DNA of 64,000 bases from Micromonospora citrea (GCF_900090315.1 NZ_FMHZ01000002.1:5550501-5614500); one strand, 5' to 3'. Positions 1 through 9,154 are shown, counted from the stretch's first letter. The notes: a model not told the origin generated them from the sequence alone. Numbers and translations are program-made.

Positions 1-324
1 GGCGCCTGCTCGCGTTCCGCCGCTGCCGACCACTGACGAGGCCCACCCTTCACACCTAGCCTCCTAGGAAGCGCTGGGGAAGGTGCGCCGAGCCACCCAG
101 GGGGATCCCACCCCGTCGGGTCCCGCACCCGCCCAGACCACCGCGCCGGGACCGGCGCGGCCGGCCGTGTGCGCGGTCCCGCCAGGAAGCCCGTGCGCTG
201 CGCGGAAGGGGCGGACGGCTGGCGCGGCGGCGCCCCCGTACGGCGGTGTCGCCCGGATCGCGGATCCGGGGTGGGCGAGGACACCGAGGCCCGAGGTGCG
301 GTGACTGGCCGTGGTGGGCAAGAA
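1..324. other. Left-edge stretch without a convincing gene
   Basis: No reading frame here has a credible start, ribosome binding site or family resemblance. The first 36 bases could be the last codons of a plus-strand gene ending in TGA at 34-36, but eleven codons are not enough to say. A 9-bp inverted repeat (141-149 with 152-160, CCGCGCCGG arms) could belong to a terminator of that upstream gene. The rest is GC-rich spacer that leads into the riboswitch. Confidence 0.4.
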
Positions 325-456
325 TGACGGACGAGGAGGGGAGTATTCCCCCGCGACGGAGTCGTCAGCACGGTCGAGCGCCGATCCCCGGCGGGCGACC
401 CGGCCCCGTCGGTCACCGCCTCCAGGGGCGATGGCGGAAGAGACCTCCGACAGTCA
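325..456 (+). promoter_or_regulatory. yybP-ykoY manganese riboswitch
   Basis: The conserved blocks of this class are visible in order: GGGGAGTA (338-345), GTCGTCA (361-367), GGTCACCGCC (411-420) and a 3' block GGCGGAAGAGACCTCC (433-448). A closing helix can be drawn between 325-336 and 444-456 with small mismatches. The element lies 84 bases upstream of a TerC-family membrane protein, the gene type most often controlled by this Mn2+ riboswitch. Identification rests on recognised motifs and context; a covariance-model search would settle it. Confidence 0.85.
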
Positions 457-473
457 CCAGAGTCAGCGTCACC

Positions 474-508
474 GGCACACCGCGCCCACGGAGGGCGTAC
501 GGTGTGCC
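474..508 (+). promoter_or_regulatory. Hairpin in the likely expression platform of the Mn riboswitch
   Basis: Arms GGCACACCG (474-482) and CGGTGTGCC (500-508) pair, and an inner CGCCC (483-487) pairs with GGGCG (493-497), giving about 14 bp with a two-base bulge and a five-base loop. It lies between the aptamer and the GGAGG ribosome binding site (527-531) of the exporter gene. There is no U-run after it, so it may act on translation or by Rho-dependent or U-less termination rather than as a classical terminator. Confidence 0.5.
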
Positions 509-539
509 CGTCGTTGCGTGTCTGCCGGAGGAATGAACC

Positions 540-1541
540 TTGGACGTGTCCGGACTGGTCTGGGCGGGGACTCTCGTCGTACTGACCGGGATCCTGCTCG
601 TGGATCTGCTGATCATCGGTCGGCGACCGCACGAGCCGAGCGTGCGTGAGTCGAGCCTCTGGGTCGGCTTCTATGTCGCCCTGGCCCTGATCTTCGGCGC
701 CGGCGTCTGGCTCGCCTCCGGGGCGCGTGCGGCGGGGGAGTTCTACACGGGCTGGCTGACGGAGTACAGCCTCTCGGTCGACAACCTCTTCGTCTTCGTG
801 ATCATCATGGCGCGCTTCGGCGTGCCCCGGAAGTACCAGCAGAAGGTGCTGCTCATCGGCATCGTGCTGGCGCTGGTCATGCGGGGCGGGTTCATCGCCG
901 CCGGCGCGGCGCTGATCTCCCAGTTCTCGTGGGTGTTCTACATCTTCGGCGCGTTCCTCATCTACACCGCGATCAACCTCGCCCGGCAGGGTGAGCCGGA
1001 CGAGGACGAATTCAGCGAGAACGTGCTGATCCGGTGGAGTCGCAGGGCGCTGCCGATCTCCCGGGACTACGACGGGGCGAAGATGACCACCCGCTCGCCG
1101 AACGGCAAGCGGATGTTCACCCCGATGCTGATCGTCATGATCGCCATCGGCACCACCGACCTGATCTTCGCGCTCGACTCGATTCCGGCGATCTTCGGCA
1201 TCACGCAGGAGCCGTACCTGGTCTTCACCGCCAACGTCTTCGCGCTGATGGGCCTGCGGCAGCTCTACTTCCTGCTCGGCGGCCTGCTGGAGCGGCTCAT
1301 CTACCTCAGCTACGGCCTGGCCGTGGTGCTCGGCTTCATCGGCGTGAAGCTGGTGCTGGAGGCGCTCGCGGAGAACAACCTGCCGTTCGTCAACGGCGGG
1401 GAGCACGTCTCCTGGGCTCCGCACATCCCGATCTGGCTCTCGCTGACGGTCATCCTCGGCACCCTCGCCGTGGCGACCGTGGCCAGCCTGGTCAAGTCCT
1501 CCCGCGACCGGCGCCGCCTGCTGGCCGACGCCCGCCGCTGA
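540..1541 (+). CDS. TerC/Alx-family integral membrane metal exporter
   Basis: A 333-residue polytopic membrane protein of the TerC family, which in other bacteria exports Mn2+ (Alx, MeeF) or goes with tellurite resistance. The two family hallmarks with buried acidic residues are present: SVDNLFVF near residues 79-86 and TDLIFALDSIPAIF near 206-219. About seven to eight hydrophobic segments are seen, with a hydrophilic loop near 151-192. The start is TTG at 540, nine bases after GGAGG. The Mn riboswitch just upstream argues for manganese as the substrate, with expression rising when Mn2+ is high. It is followed by a strong terminator. Confidence 0.9.
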   Translation: MDVSGLVWAGTLVVLTGILLVDLLIIGRRPHEPSVRESSLWVGFYVALALIFGAGVWLASGARAAGEFYTGWLTEYSLSVDNLFVFVIIMARFGVPRKYQQKVLLIGIVLALVMRGGFIAAGAALISQFSWVFYIFGAFLIYTAINLARQGEPDEDEFSENVLIRWSRRALPISRDYDGAKMTTRSPNGKRMFTPMLIVMIAIGTTDLIFALDSIPAIFGITQEPYLVFTANVFALMGLRQLYFLLGGLLERLIYLSYGLAVVLGFIGVKLVLEALAENNLPFVNGGEHVSWAPHIPIWLSLTVILGTLAVATVASLVKSSRDRRRLLADARR

Positions 1542-1551
1542 GGCGTACCCA

Positions 1552-1596
1552 CGCGACGAGGGGGCGCTCCCGGTCCGGGAGCGCCCCCTCGTCGCG
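1552..1596. terminator. Bidirectional terminator between terC-like and NlpC/P60 genes
   Basis: A perfect 20-bp inverted repeat (1552-1571 with 1577-1596) around a five-base GGTCC loop lies between two convergent genes. It can stop transcription from both sides. There is no long U-run, as is usual for high-GC actinobacterial terminators. Confidence 0.9.
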
Positions 1597-1604
1597 CGAC
1601 CGGG

Positions 1605-2576
1605 TCAGACCCGGTGCACGCCCACCAGGGTGGCGGTGCGCTCGGCCGGCAGCCGCTCCTCCAGCACCCGGCGTTGCCGGTAGCAGGCGTGCAGCATGCG
1701 CCGGTCGTCGCCGGGGCGCGGGTCGGCGGTGACGATGCCGATGTGGTGGATCTTCCGGCCGGGCCGGGCGAAGAAGTAGAGGTCGCCGGGGCGTTCGGTG
1801 CCCAGCGGCACCGGTGTGGTCGCCGTCGCCTGGTCGTCGGCGTCGCGCGGCAGCAGCCGGCCGAGCCGCCGCCAGGCCAGGTGGACCAGGCCGGAACAGT
1901 CGATGCCGTACGCCGACACCCCACCCCAGATGTAGACCACGTCGAGCAGCCGTCGGGCGATCGCCAGCACCTCGCCGGCCGACGGGGGCGTGACGGGCAC
2001 CGGTACGGCGTCGGCTGCGGGCAGCCAGAGCGGGTCGGTGTGACCGGGCGCGTGCACCGGGCGCCAGCCGTCGACCGCCGGGCCGGCCGGGGTCAGCCCG
2101 GTGCCGAGCACCACCCCGGGCACCACCTCGGCTCCGCCCGGCGTGGCGCGCAGGGCGGTGACGGTGGCGTCGACCACGAGCGGGTCGCCCTCGCCGGTGA
2201 CCGTGGCGGTGGTCAGCTGCTCGGCGGGCAGCCAGCCGGGGTAGCCGCGCGGGTCCAGCTTGGGGGCCGGCTGCTCGACGGCCACCACGTGTGCCCAGCC
2301 GTCGGGGCGTACCTCGGTGACGAGCACCCGCTCGCCGAGCAGCAGTTGGCTCAGCACGCAGTCGCCGACCTGCTGGTCGGTGTCCATGCCGGCGATCCAG
2401 CCGGCGATGTCGGTGCGGGCGGCGAGGGCGGGGCGGTCGACGGGCCGTACCGCCTCGGGGGAGGCCCAGAGGGTCGCGACGGCGACCCGGACCACGGCCT
2501 CCCGGCCGGCTTGCAGCTCCACGTGCACCCCCAGGTCGGTCGTCTCCGCGACCCTATGAAAATTTCCGCCAACCAT
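1605..2576 (-). CDS. NlpC/P60 murein-peptide endopeptidase, YkfC-like
   Basis: A cysteine peptidase of the NlpC/P60 family. Residues 1-190 resemble the SH3-type region of YkfC; the catalytic domain follows with DCSGL (catalytic Cys near 227), His near 278 in HHIGI, and a third polar His near 296. YkfC cleaves gamma-D-glutamyl bonds of murein peptides in the cytoplasm; no signal peptide is seen here, in agreement. The ATG at 2576 overlaps the TGA of the upstream epimerase gene by one base (TGATG), so the two are translationally coupled; a TTG three bases earlier is the alternative start. The pairing mirrors Bacillus ykfB-ykfC. Confidence 0.85.
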   Translation of the reverse strand: MVGGNFHRVAETTDLGVHVELQAGREAVVRVAVATLWASPEAVRPVDRPALAARTDIAGWIAGMDTDQQVGDCVLSQLLLGERVLVTEVRPDGWAHVVAVEQPAPKLDPRGYPGWLPAEQLTTATVTGEGDPLVVDATVTALRATPGGAEVVPGVVLGTGLTPAGPAVDGWRPVHAPGHTDPLWLPAADAVPVPVTPPSAGEVLAIARRLLDVVYIWGGVSAYGIDCSGLVHLAWRRLGRLLPRDADDQATATTPVPLGTERPGDLYFFARPGRKIHHIGIVTADPRPGDDRRMLHACYRQRRVLEERLPAERTATLVGVHRV

Positions 2577-3673
2577 CAATTACGAGTTTGCATCTTTACT
2601 TCAGTCACGGAGGTCACGCCGAGCCCGGGCGCGTCCGGCAGCACGACGGTCGCGCCGTCGTACCGCAGGCCGCCCCGCACCGGCGACCAGGCCAGCCACC
2701 AGGCGGCGTCCAGGTCGGAGACGGCCGTGGTGCGGTAGGCGGCGACCAGGCTGGCGGCGGCGCCGATGCCCACCTGGCTCTCCATCATCGACCCGACGAT
2801 CGTGCCGAGTCCGTGCGCGGCCGCCAGGTCCAGCAGGGTCCGGGCGGGGTGCAGGCCGCCGCACTTGGCGAGCTTGACGTTGACCATGTCGGCGGCCCGG
2901 CGGCGGATCACCTCGACCAGGTCCCGGACGCCGAAGACCGACTCGTCGGCGAGGATCGGCACCTCCACCCGGTCGCTGACCCAGGCCAGCCCGTCCAGGT
3001 CCCAGCGGGCGACGGGCTGCTCGACCAGTTCCACGTCCAGCCCCGCGTCCTCGACGCCGCGGATGACCCGGACCGCCTCGCGCGGGGTCCATCCCTGGTT
3101 GGCGTCGAGCCGGATCCGCACGTCCGGGCCGACCGCCGCCCGTACGGCGCGGACCCGCTCCAGGTCGCCGGCGGCGTCGGTGCCCACCTTCATCTTGAGC
3201 ACGCCGAAGCCCTCCTCCCGCCGCTGCCGGGCCGCCGCCGCGAGGTCCACCGCGTCGCCCGCGGCCAGCGTGACGTCCGTGGGGACCCGCAGGCCCGTGC
3301 CGCCCAGCAGCCGCACCAGCGGTACGCCGAGCCGCCGCGCCGCCAGGTCGTGCAGCGCGACGTCGACGGCGGCCTTGGCGGCCTCGTTGCCGACGACGGC
3401 GCGCTGCACCTCGGTGCAGCGGGCCACCAGGTCGTCGGCGTCGCGGCCGGTGAGGGTGGGGCCGAGCAGGTCGCGCACGCACGCCTCGGAGCCGGCGACC
3501 GAGGCGCCGGTCACCTGCCACACCTGGGGCGCCTCGCCGTAGCCGGAACGGCCGTCGGCGTCGACGATCTCCACCACCAGGGTCTCCACAGTGGTGGTGC
3601 GGCGCAGCGCGGTCACGAACGGGGTGTGCAGGGGGGCGGAGAGCCGGTGGGTGCGGACCGCGGCGATCGTCAT
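2576..3673 (-). CDS. L-Ala-D/L-Glu (dipeptide) epimerase, enolase superfamily
   Basis: A 365-residue enolase-superfamily protein of the muconate-lactonising subgroup. Visible catalytic set: KMK (160-162), metal ligands Asp190 (RLDANQGW), Glu218 (LVEQP) and Asp243 (LADES), and a C-terminal Lys near 267-270 (NVKLAK). Its direct coupling to an NlpC/P60 peptidase points to epimerisation of L-Ala-D-Glu released from cell-wall peptides; other dipeptide or N-acyl amino acid substrates cannot be excluded. The ATG at 3673 was chosen because a TAGGGT -10 box ends seven bases before it, predicting a leaderless mRNA; an open frame continues upstream to 4072 on the minus strand but is not supported. Confidence 0.85.
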   Translation of the reverse strand: MTIAAVRTHRLSAPLHTPFVTALRRTTTVETLVVEIVDADGRSGYGEAPQVWQVTGASVAGSEACVRDLLGPTLTGRDADDLVARCTEVQRAVVGNEAAKAAVDVALHDLAARRLGVPLVRLLGGTGLRVPTDVTLAAGDAVDLAAAARQRREEGFGVLKMKVGTDAAGDLERVRAVRAAVGPDVRIRLDANQGWTPREAVRVIRGVEDAGLDVELVEQPVARWDLDGLAWVSDRVEVPILADESVFGVRDLVEVIRRRAADMVNVKLAKCGGLHPARTLLDLAAAHGLGTIVGSMMESQVGIGAAASLVAAYRTTAVSDLDAAWWLAWSPVRGGLRYDGATVVLPDAPGLGVTSVTEVKMQTRN

Positions 3674-3680
3674 GTGCGGC

Positions 3681-3686
3681 ACCCTA
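3681..3686 (-). promoter_or_regulatory. -10 box of a leaderless promoter for the epimerase gene
   Basis: TAGGGT on the minus strand, seven bases before the ATG at 3673. No Shine-Dalgarno sequence fits between, so transcription probably starts at or one base before the start codon. Confidence 0.6.
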
Positions 3687-3788
3687 TACGGACACGCACA
3701 GGCGAAGGGGAGGCCGCATGAGCGAGCGAGTCGTCGGGCGCGGGGCGGTGGCGCCCCGGGGTGCACGGGCCGCGGACGGGGCGCCGGC

Positions 3789-4586
3789 ATGAGCGGGCGG
3801 GACTGGGAACTGGTGGGTGCGCCGAACGCCAGGGACCTCGGCGGGCTGGTCGGCGCGGACGGCCGGCGGGTGCGCCGCGGCGTGCTGATCCGCACCCCGG
3901 CGCTGGGCCGGCTGGCGGACGAGGACCTGCCGGTGCTGGCGAAGCTCGGCCCGGCGTGCGTGGTCGACCTGCGGGACCACTCGGAGATCGCGGTCGCGCC
4001 GCCGGACCGGTTGCCGGGCGAGCCGACGGTGGTGCACCTGCCGGTGCACGACGCCGAGCACCCGGTGTTCACCTACGTCTCGGCGGTGCTGCTCGGCCAC
4101 GACCTGGGGGCGTACGCGGCCCTGGCCGAGGAGGGCACGCCGGCGGCGATGGCGGCGATCTACCGCTGGTTCGTCACGGGTGAGTCGGCGCGGGAGAGCT
4201 TCGGGGCGGCGGTGCGGCTGGCGGCGCAGGCGCGGAACCTGCCGCTGGTCTACCACTGTTCGGCGGGGAAGGACCGCACCGGCTGGCTGACGGTGCTGCT
4301 GCTGGGCGCGCTCGGCGTGGACGAGGCGGCGATCCGGGCGGACTACCTGGCCAACAACCGGCTGACCGAGAGCCTGCGGGAGGTCATCCTGGAGGCGATG
4401 CGCCGGCGGCAGCCGGGGTTGGACGTCGCGGCGGTGCGTCCGGTACTGGAGGTGCGGCCGGAGTACCTGGACGCCGCGTACGCGGAGGTGCGCCGGGTGC
4501 ACGGCTCGTTCGGGGCGTACCTGCGCGACGGGTTGGGGGTCACCGACGACGTCGTGGCGGCGCTGCGGGCGCACCTGTTGGAGTGA
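3789..4586 (+). CDS. Tyrosine-protein phosphatase, dual-specificity type (PF13350-like)
   Basis: A 265-residue protein with the P-loop signature HCSAGKDRTG (156-165; catalytic Cys157, Arg163) of tyrosine and phosphoinositide phosphatases such as MptpB. The N-terminal NARDLGGL and VVDLRD segments are typical of the family. The ATG at 3789 gives the standard N-terminus; an earlier ATG at 3718 is in another frame. The substrate is unknown: protein phosphotyrosine, phosphoserine and lipid phosphates are all possible. It faces the epimerase gene divergently, and it converges with the serine hydrolase gene 13 bases downstream. Confidence 0.85.
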   Translation: MSGRDWELVGAPNARDLGGLVGADGRRVRRGVLIRTPALGRLADEDLPVLAKLGPACVVDLRDHSEIAVAPPDRLPGEPTVVHLPVHDAEHPVFTYVSAVLLGHDLGAYAALAEEGTPAAMAAIYRWFVTGESARESFGAAVRLAAQARNLPLVYHCSAGKDRTGWLTVLLLGALGVDEAAIRADYLANNRLTESLREVILEAMRRRQPGLDVAAVRPVLEVRPEYLDAAYAEVRRVHGSFGAYLRDGLGVTDDVVAALRAHLLE

Positions 4587-4599
4587 CGCCCGCCGGCCG

Positions 4600-5460
4600 T
4601 CAGAGGTCGTGCCGCGCGTCCCAGGCGGCGGCGGAGATCCGCGCGATCAGCCGGCAGGCGTCGTCCTCGGGCTCCTCGCCGGTGGGGCCGCCGTCGGCGA
4701 GTTCGGTGGTGGTGCAGCCGACGACGGCGTACGGCGGCGCGTCGTCGGGGAAGACCACTCCGGCGCCGTGCCGCACGCCCCGTACCCAGCCGTTCTTGTG
4801 TGCGATGCGGGTGCCCTCGGGCAGCCCGGCGGCCAGGTCCTCGCGGTGTTCCTGGGCGAACAGCACGTCCAGCATGGCGGCGCAGCCGGCCGGCGAGGCC
4901 AGCGGGCCCGGGGTGTCGGCCCCGGCGGCCAGCGCGCCGAGCAGGGCGGCCAGGTCGGCGGCGGTGACCAGGTTGGTGATGCCCGCGTCGCGGGCGGCGA
5001 AGTCCTCGATGCCCCGCCCGGTGACGCTGTGCCGGGCCCCGGCCAGGGCCCAGACCTCCGCCACCGCCGGCAGGCCGACGTGGCCGATGACCAGGTTGGT
5101 GGCCAGGTTGCTGGAGCGGACGATCATGCGGTGGGCGAGCCAGCGCAGCGACGCGGTGTCGCCGGCCCGGTCCCAGACGGCCTCGTCGTTGTCGTAGTGG
5201 CGGGCGCAGGAGAACCGGGGCGCGCTGGGCAGCGCCGAGTCGAACTCGTTGCGCACCGGCACCGGGGCGTCCAGGTCGAGGGCGCCGGCCTCGGCGGCCC
5301 GGTGCAGCGCGACGAGCACCGCCACCTTCATGGTGCTGGCCGCGTAGTGGGTGGCGTCGGCGTGCCGGGTCCAGGCGGGGGCGGCGCCGAGGCGCCCCAC
5401 GTACGCCGACAGGGTGCCAGGCACCCCGTCCAGGTGTGCGTCGAGCTCGTCCCAGGTCAT
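4600..5460 (-). CDS. Class A beta-lactamase-fold serine hydrolase without signal peptide
   Basis: A 286-residue penicillin-binding-protein-fold enzyme. The motifs are in order: STMK (Ser42-Lys45, active-site SxxK), SSN (116-118, in place of SDN), a GIEDFAARD stretch near 150-158 in the omega-loop region, and HKNG (221-224, the KTG-like triad). No export signal is present, so it is either cytoplasmic or exported without a classical signal; a true resistance beta-lactamase would need export. A TACGGT -10 box seven bases upstream of the ATG predicts a leaderless mRNA. A role in peptide or ester hydrolysis linked to cell-wall turnover is only inferred from the neighbouring murein-peptide genes. 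Confidence 0.75.
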   Translation of the reverse strand: MTWDELDAHLDGVPGTLSAYVGRLGAAPAWTRHADATHYAASTMKVAVLVALHRAAEAGALDLDAPVPVRNEFDSALPSAPRFSCARHYDNDEAVWDRAGDTASLRWLAHRMIVRSSNLATNLVIGHVGLPAVAEVWALAGARHSVTGRGIEDFAARDAGITNLVTAADLAALLGALAAGADTPGPLASPAGCAAMLDVLFAQEHREDLAAGLPEGTRIAHKNGWVRGVRHGAGVVFPDDAPPYAVVGCTTTELADGGPTGEEPEDDACRLIARISAAAWDARHDL

Positions 5461-5467
5461 GCGGGTG

Positions 5468-5473
5468 ACCGTA
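5468..5473 (-). promoter_or_regulatory. -10 box of a leaderless promoter for the serine hydrolase gene
   Basis: TACGGT on the minus strand, followed by seven bases and the ATG at 5460. No ribosome binding site is visible. Confidence 0.55.
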
Positions 5474-5558
5474 GCGGATCATCTGCCCGGCGGCGGGGCG
5501 GGGCGACGGGTCGACCGGGTCGCCCCTGCTCGCCCCGGGCCGGGGTGGGCCGCGACGG

Positions 5559-5597
5559 CCCGGAGCCCGGACCGCGGGGGGCGGTCCGGGCTCCGGG
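5559..5597 (-). terminator. Terminator downstream of typA
   Basis: A perfect 17-bp inverted repeat (5559-5575 with 5581-5597) with a five-G loop lies 18 bases past the typA stop codon and before the serine hydrolase promoter, separating the two minus-strand genes. Confidence 0.9.
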
Positions 5598-5614
5598 GCG
5601 GCTGTGGTCGTACG

Positions 5615-7483
5615 TCAGCCGGCGTGCTTGCGTCGGGCGGCGGCCCGGCCGCGGAGCTGCTGGTCGAGCACGACCTTGCGGATCCGTACGGCGGCCGGGG
5701 TGACCTCGACGCACTCGTCCTCGCGGCAGAACTCGAGGGCCTGCTCCAGCGACAGCTTGCGCGGCGGGATCAGCTTCTCGGTCTCGTCGGCGGTCGACGA
5801 GCGCATGTTGGTGAGCTTCTTCTCCTTGGTGATGTTGACGTCCATGTCGTCGGAGCGGGAGTTCTCCCCGACGATCATGCCTTCGTACACCTCGGTGCCG
5901 GGCTCGACGAAGAGCTGGCCGCGCTCCTGGAGGTTGGTCATCGCGAAGGCGGTGACGCTGCCTGCGCGGTCGGCGACCAGGGAGCCGTTGTTGCGGGTGC
6001 GCAGCTCGCCGAACCACGGCTCGTAGGACTCGAAGACGTGGTGCAGGATGCCGGTGCCCCGGGTCTCGGTGAGGAACTCGGTGCGGAAGCCGATCAGGCC
6101 GCGGGCGGGGACCAGCCACTCCATCCGGATCCAGCCGGTGCCGTGGTTGACCAGCTGCTCCATCCGGCCCTTGCGGGTGGCGAGGAGCTGGGTGATCGCG
6201 CCGAGGTACTCCTCGGGGGCGTCGATGGTGAGCCGCTCGACCGGCTCGCAGGTCCGGCCGTCGATCTCCTTGGTGACGACCTGCGGCTTGCCCACGGTCA
6301 GCTCGTAGGACTCGCGGCGCATCTGCTCGACCAGGATGGCCAGCGCCAGCTCGCCCCGGCCCTGGACCTCCCAGGCGTCGGGGCGCTCGGTGGGCAGCAC
6401 CCGCAGCGACACGTTGCCGATCAGTTCCTTGTCGAGCCGGTCCTTGACCATGCGGGCGGTGACCTTGGCGCCCTTGACCCGGCCGACCAGCGGCGAGGTG
6501 TTGGTGCCGATGGTCATCGAGATGGCCGGCTCGTCGACGGTGATCAACGGCAGCGGCTGCGGGTTCTCCGCGTCGGCCAGGGTCTCGCCGATCATGATCT
6601 CGGGGATGCCGGCGACCGCGATGATGTCGCCGGGGCCGGCCGAATCGGCCGGCTTGCGCTCCAGGCCCTCGGTCATCAGCAGTTCCGAGATGCGGACCCG
6701 CTGGGTGCTGCCGTCGGTGCGGCACCAGGCCACGGTCTGGCCCTTGCTGATGGTGCCCTGCCGCACCCGGCACAGCGCCAGCCGGCCGAGGAATGGGGAG
6801 GCGTCGAGGTTGGTGACGTGCGCCTGCAGCGGCGCGTCCTGCTCGTACGCGGGCGGCGGGATGGTGTCGAGCAGCGTGCGGAACAGCGGCTCGAGGTTGT
6901 GGCTGTCGTCGGGGACGGCGCCGTCGGCGGGCTGGGTGAGCGAGGCGATGCCGTCGCGCGCGCAGGCGTAGACGATCGGGAAGTCGATCTGCTCCTCGTC
7001 GGCGTCCAGGTCGAGGAAGAGCTCGTAGGTGTCGTCCACGACCTCCTTGATCCGGGCGTCGGGACGGTCCACCTTGTTGATCACCAGGATGATCGGCATG
7101 CGGGCCTTGAGCGCCTTGCGGAGCACGAACCGGGTCTGCGGCAGGGGGCCCTCGCTGGCGTCCACCAGCAGCACCACGCCGTCGACCATGGTCAGGCCGC
7201 GCTCCACCTCGCCGCCGAAGTCGGCGTGGCCGGGAGTGTCGATGATGTTGATGGTCACCGGGTCGGAGCCGTCGGCCGGCATGTACCGCACGCCGGTGTT
7301 CTTGGCGAGGATGGTGATGCCCTTTTCCCGTTCGAGGTCCATCGAGTCCATGACCCGCTCGGTTACCTCGCCGCGGGCGCCGTAGGCGCCGGCCTGCCGC
7401 AACATGGCGTCGACCAGGGTCGTCTTGCCATGGTCGACGTGGGCGATGATGGCGACGTTGCGGAGGTCGGTGCGAAGCTGCAT
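5615..7483 (-). CDS. typA: Ribosome-associated translational GTPase TypA/BipA
   Basis: A 622-residue GTPase of the elongation-factor family that binds the ribosome and helps 50S assembly under stress. G1 is AHVDHGKTT near residues 14-22, G3 is DTPGH, G4 is NKVD; domains II, III, V and the family-specific C-terminal domain ([20 protein letters not shown]) are all present, so the protein is complete. ATG 7483 gives the normal length; ATG 7492 is an alternative adding three residues, and both have AGGAG-like sequence nearby. The open frame extends to 7624 without support. It is divergent from the DedA-PAP2 gene. Confidence 0.95.
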   Translation of the reverse strand: MQLRTDLRNVAIIAHVDHGKTTLVDAMLRQAGAYGARGEVTERVMDSMDLEREKGITILAKNTGVRYMPADGSDPVTINIIDTPGHADFGGEVERGLTMVDGVVLLVDASEGPLPQTRFVLRKALKARMPIILVINKVDRPDARIKEVVDDTYELFLDLDADEEQIDFPIVYACARDGIASLTQPADGAVPDDSHNLEPLFRTLLDTIPPPAYEQDAPLQAHVTNLDASPFLGRLALCRVRQGTISKGQTVAWCRTDGSTQRVRISELLMTEGLERKPADSAGPGDIIAVAGIPEIMIGETLADAENPQPLPLITVDEPAISMTIGTNTSPLVGRVKGAKVTARMVKDRLDKELIGNVSLRVLPTERPDAWEVQGRGELALAILVEQMRRESYELTVGKPQVVTKEIDGRTCEPVERLTIDAPEEYLGAITQLLATRKGRMEQLVNHGTGWIRMEWLVPARGLIGFRTEFLTETRGTGILHHVFESYEPWFGELRTRNNGSLVADRAGSVTAFAMTNLQERGQLFVEPGTEVYEGMIVGENSRSDDMDVNITKEKKLTNMRSSTADETEKLIPPRKLSLEQALEFCREDECVEVTPAAVRIRKVVLDQQLRGRAAARRKHAG

Positions 7484-7618
7484 ACCCTCCATACTCCTGT
7501 CTGCGGTTGCCGGGGCACGCGTCGGGGTCTCCCCCCAGATGGCCCGGATCTCTGCCGAAACTGATGTTCCGACCGTTTCAGCGCCTGGCATGCTGACCCC
7601 CGTGGGAATGGGGGCCCG

Positions 7619-9016
7619 ATGCACGACCTGCTGACCTCGCTGCAGGGCCTGCCGCCCCTGCTGATCTATGTGATCGCCGCGATTATCGTCGCGGGGGAGA
7701 CCGCCGTGATCTTCGGTCTGCTGGTGCCGGGCGAGGCGACCCTGCTGCTGGTCGGTTTCCTAGCGTACGCGGGGACGCTGCGGCTCGCGCCGGCGCTGCT
7801 GGTGATGATCCTTGCAGCGGTGATCGGGGACACACTGGCGTTCCGGGCCGGCCGCCGGTACGGGCCGCGGGCGCGGGCGGGGCGGTGGGGTGCCCGGGTG
7901 GGTCACCAGCGGTGGGGCCGGGCGGAGGCGATGCTCGGCCGGCTGGGCGGGCGCGGGGTGCTCACGGCCCGCTGGGTGGCCTTCGCCCGCACGCTGGTGC
8001 CCCGGCTGGCCGGGGCGGCGGGGATGCCGTACCGGCGGTTCGCGCCGTGGAACCTCGCCGGGGTGGTGACCTGGGTCGGTGGCTCGGTGCTCGCCGGCAA
8101 CCTGGCCGGGGAGTCGTACGAGACGGTCTCCCGGCTGCTGGGGCGGGCGACCGGCGCGGTGCTGGTGCTGGTGGCGGCGCTGGTCGCGGTGGTGCTGGCC
8201 GGGCGGTGGCTGGGCCGCAACCCGGATCCGGCCCGGGCGCTGGTCTCCCGGGCCGCCGGGCTGCGGCCGGTGCGCTGGCTCAGCGGCCGGTACGGCGTGC
8301 TGTTCTTCCTGCTCGCCATGTACGTCGGGCCGACCTGGACGTTGCTGATCAACCTGGTCGGCGGGCTGTTGCTGCTCTTCGTGGCCGGGTTCGCCATCGC
8401 GTGGGTGTTCGAGGCGGTGGTCCGGCACAGCGGGCTGGCGGCGGTCGACGGCGCCATCGCCGGCTGGTTCGCCGACCGCCGTACGCCCGGCGCGGTCGAC
8501 GTCACGCTGGCGGTGGTGTCGGCGCTGCGGGGCCCGTTCCTGATCGCGCTGGTGGCCGTCGTGGCGGCGGTGCTGGCCTGGCGCAACCGGCCGTGGCGGG
8601 CGGACCTGCTCGGCGTCGTGGGCACGGTGGGGGCGTTCGTGCCGCTGGTGGTGCTCGCCGTGGTGGTCGAGCTGACCGGGCCGGGCGTCGGCGGGCCGGG
8701 CGGCCGGGACGCCGGCCCGTTCCCGACGCAGAACGCCGTGGTGGCGGCCAGCCTCTGCACCCTGGCCTGGCTGTTGTCGCGTGGGGCGCGCTGGCCGGTG
8801 GCGGTGGCCGCGTGGACCGGGGCGGCGGCCGGGGTGGTCGGCATCGTCGGCGCCCGCCTCTACCTCGGGCTGAGCAGCGCCAGCGGCAGCGCCACGGCGG
8901 TGCTGCTGGGAGTGGCGTGGACGGCGTTGTTCGTGGTGGCGTGGGCCACCCGCGACCGGGCGGTGGGCGAGGCGTCGGCGGAGCCGGAACGGTCGGCGGT
9001 GCCCGCCGAGACGTGA
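7619..9016 (+). CDS. DedA-family membrane protein fused to a degenerate PAP2-like domain
   Basis: A 465-residue integral membrane protein. Residues about 10-200 form a DedA (SNARE-associated) domain with the [10 protein letters not shown] and [11 protein letters not shown] signatures (typical FxRxxxPxxAG). Residues about 225-440 resemble a PAP2 phosphatase membrane domain, but the catalytic motifs are changed: PSGH is replaced by FPTQ (368-371), and the last motif reads [11 protein letters not shown] instead of having a His after YLG. DedA-PAP2 fusions are known; here phosphatase activity is probably lost. DedA proteins act as lipid transporters. The ATG at 7619 is preceded only by GGGGCCC. 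Confidence 0.75.
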   Translation: MHDLLTSLQGLPPLLIYVIAAIIVAGETAVIFGLLVPGEATLLLVGFLAYAGTLRLAPALLVMILAAVIGDTLAFRAGRRYGPRARAGRWGARVGHQRWGRAEAMLGRLGGRGVLTARWVAFARTLVPRLAGAAGMPYRRFAPWNLAGVVTWVGGSVLAGNLAGESYETVSRLLGRATGAVLVLVAALVAVVLAGRWLGRNPDPARALVSRAAGLRPVRWLSGRYGVLFFLLAMYVGPTWTLLINLVGGLLLLFVAGFAIAWVFEAVVRHSGLAAVDGAIAGWFADRRTPGAVDVTLAVVSALRGPFLIALVAVVAAVLAWRNRPWRADLLGVVGTVGAFVPLVVLAVVVELTGPGVGGPGGRDAGPFPTQNAVVAASLCTLAWLLSRGARWPVAVAAWTGAAAGVVGIVGARLYLGLSSASGSATAVLLGVAWTALFVVAWATRDRAVGEASAEPERSAVPAET

Positions 9017-9118
9017 GGTGGACCGGCCTCCGGCGGCGCGGGCGGCGTGAGGTGGCGCGGAGCGGGCGGCGCGGAGCGGGACGGCGCGGCCGCGACGGGC
9101 GGTGGGGGCGGAACGCGG

Positions 9119-9154
9119 ACCGGGGGTCGTGGCGTGGCCGTCACGACCCCCGGT
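9119..9154. terminator. Bidirectional terminator
   Basis: A 12-13 bp inverted repeat (ACCGGGGGTCGTG arm at 9119-9131, its complement at 9142-9154) with a ten-base loop lies between the convergent DedA-PAP2 and MMPL genes. Confidence 0.85.

Noticed and set aside
1..36. Possible end of a plus-strand gene (stop at 34-36)
   Set aside because: Only eleven codons are visible, with no recognisable C-terminus.
3674..4072. N-terminal extension of the epimerase frame to 4072
   Set aside because: The extra 133 residues have shadow-like composition over a real opposite-strand gene, and the enolase-family start is at 3673.
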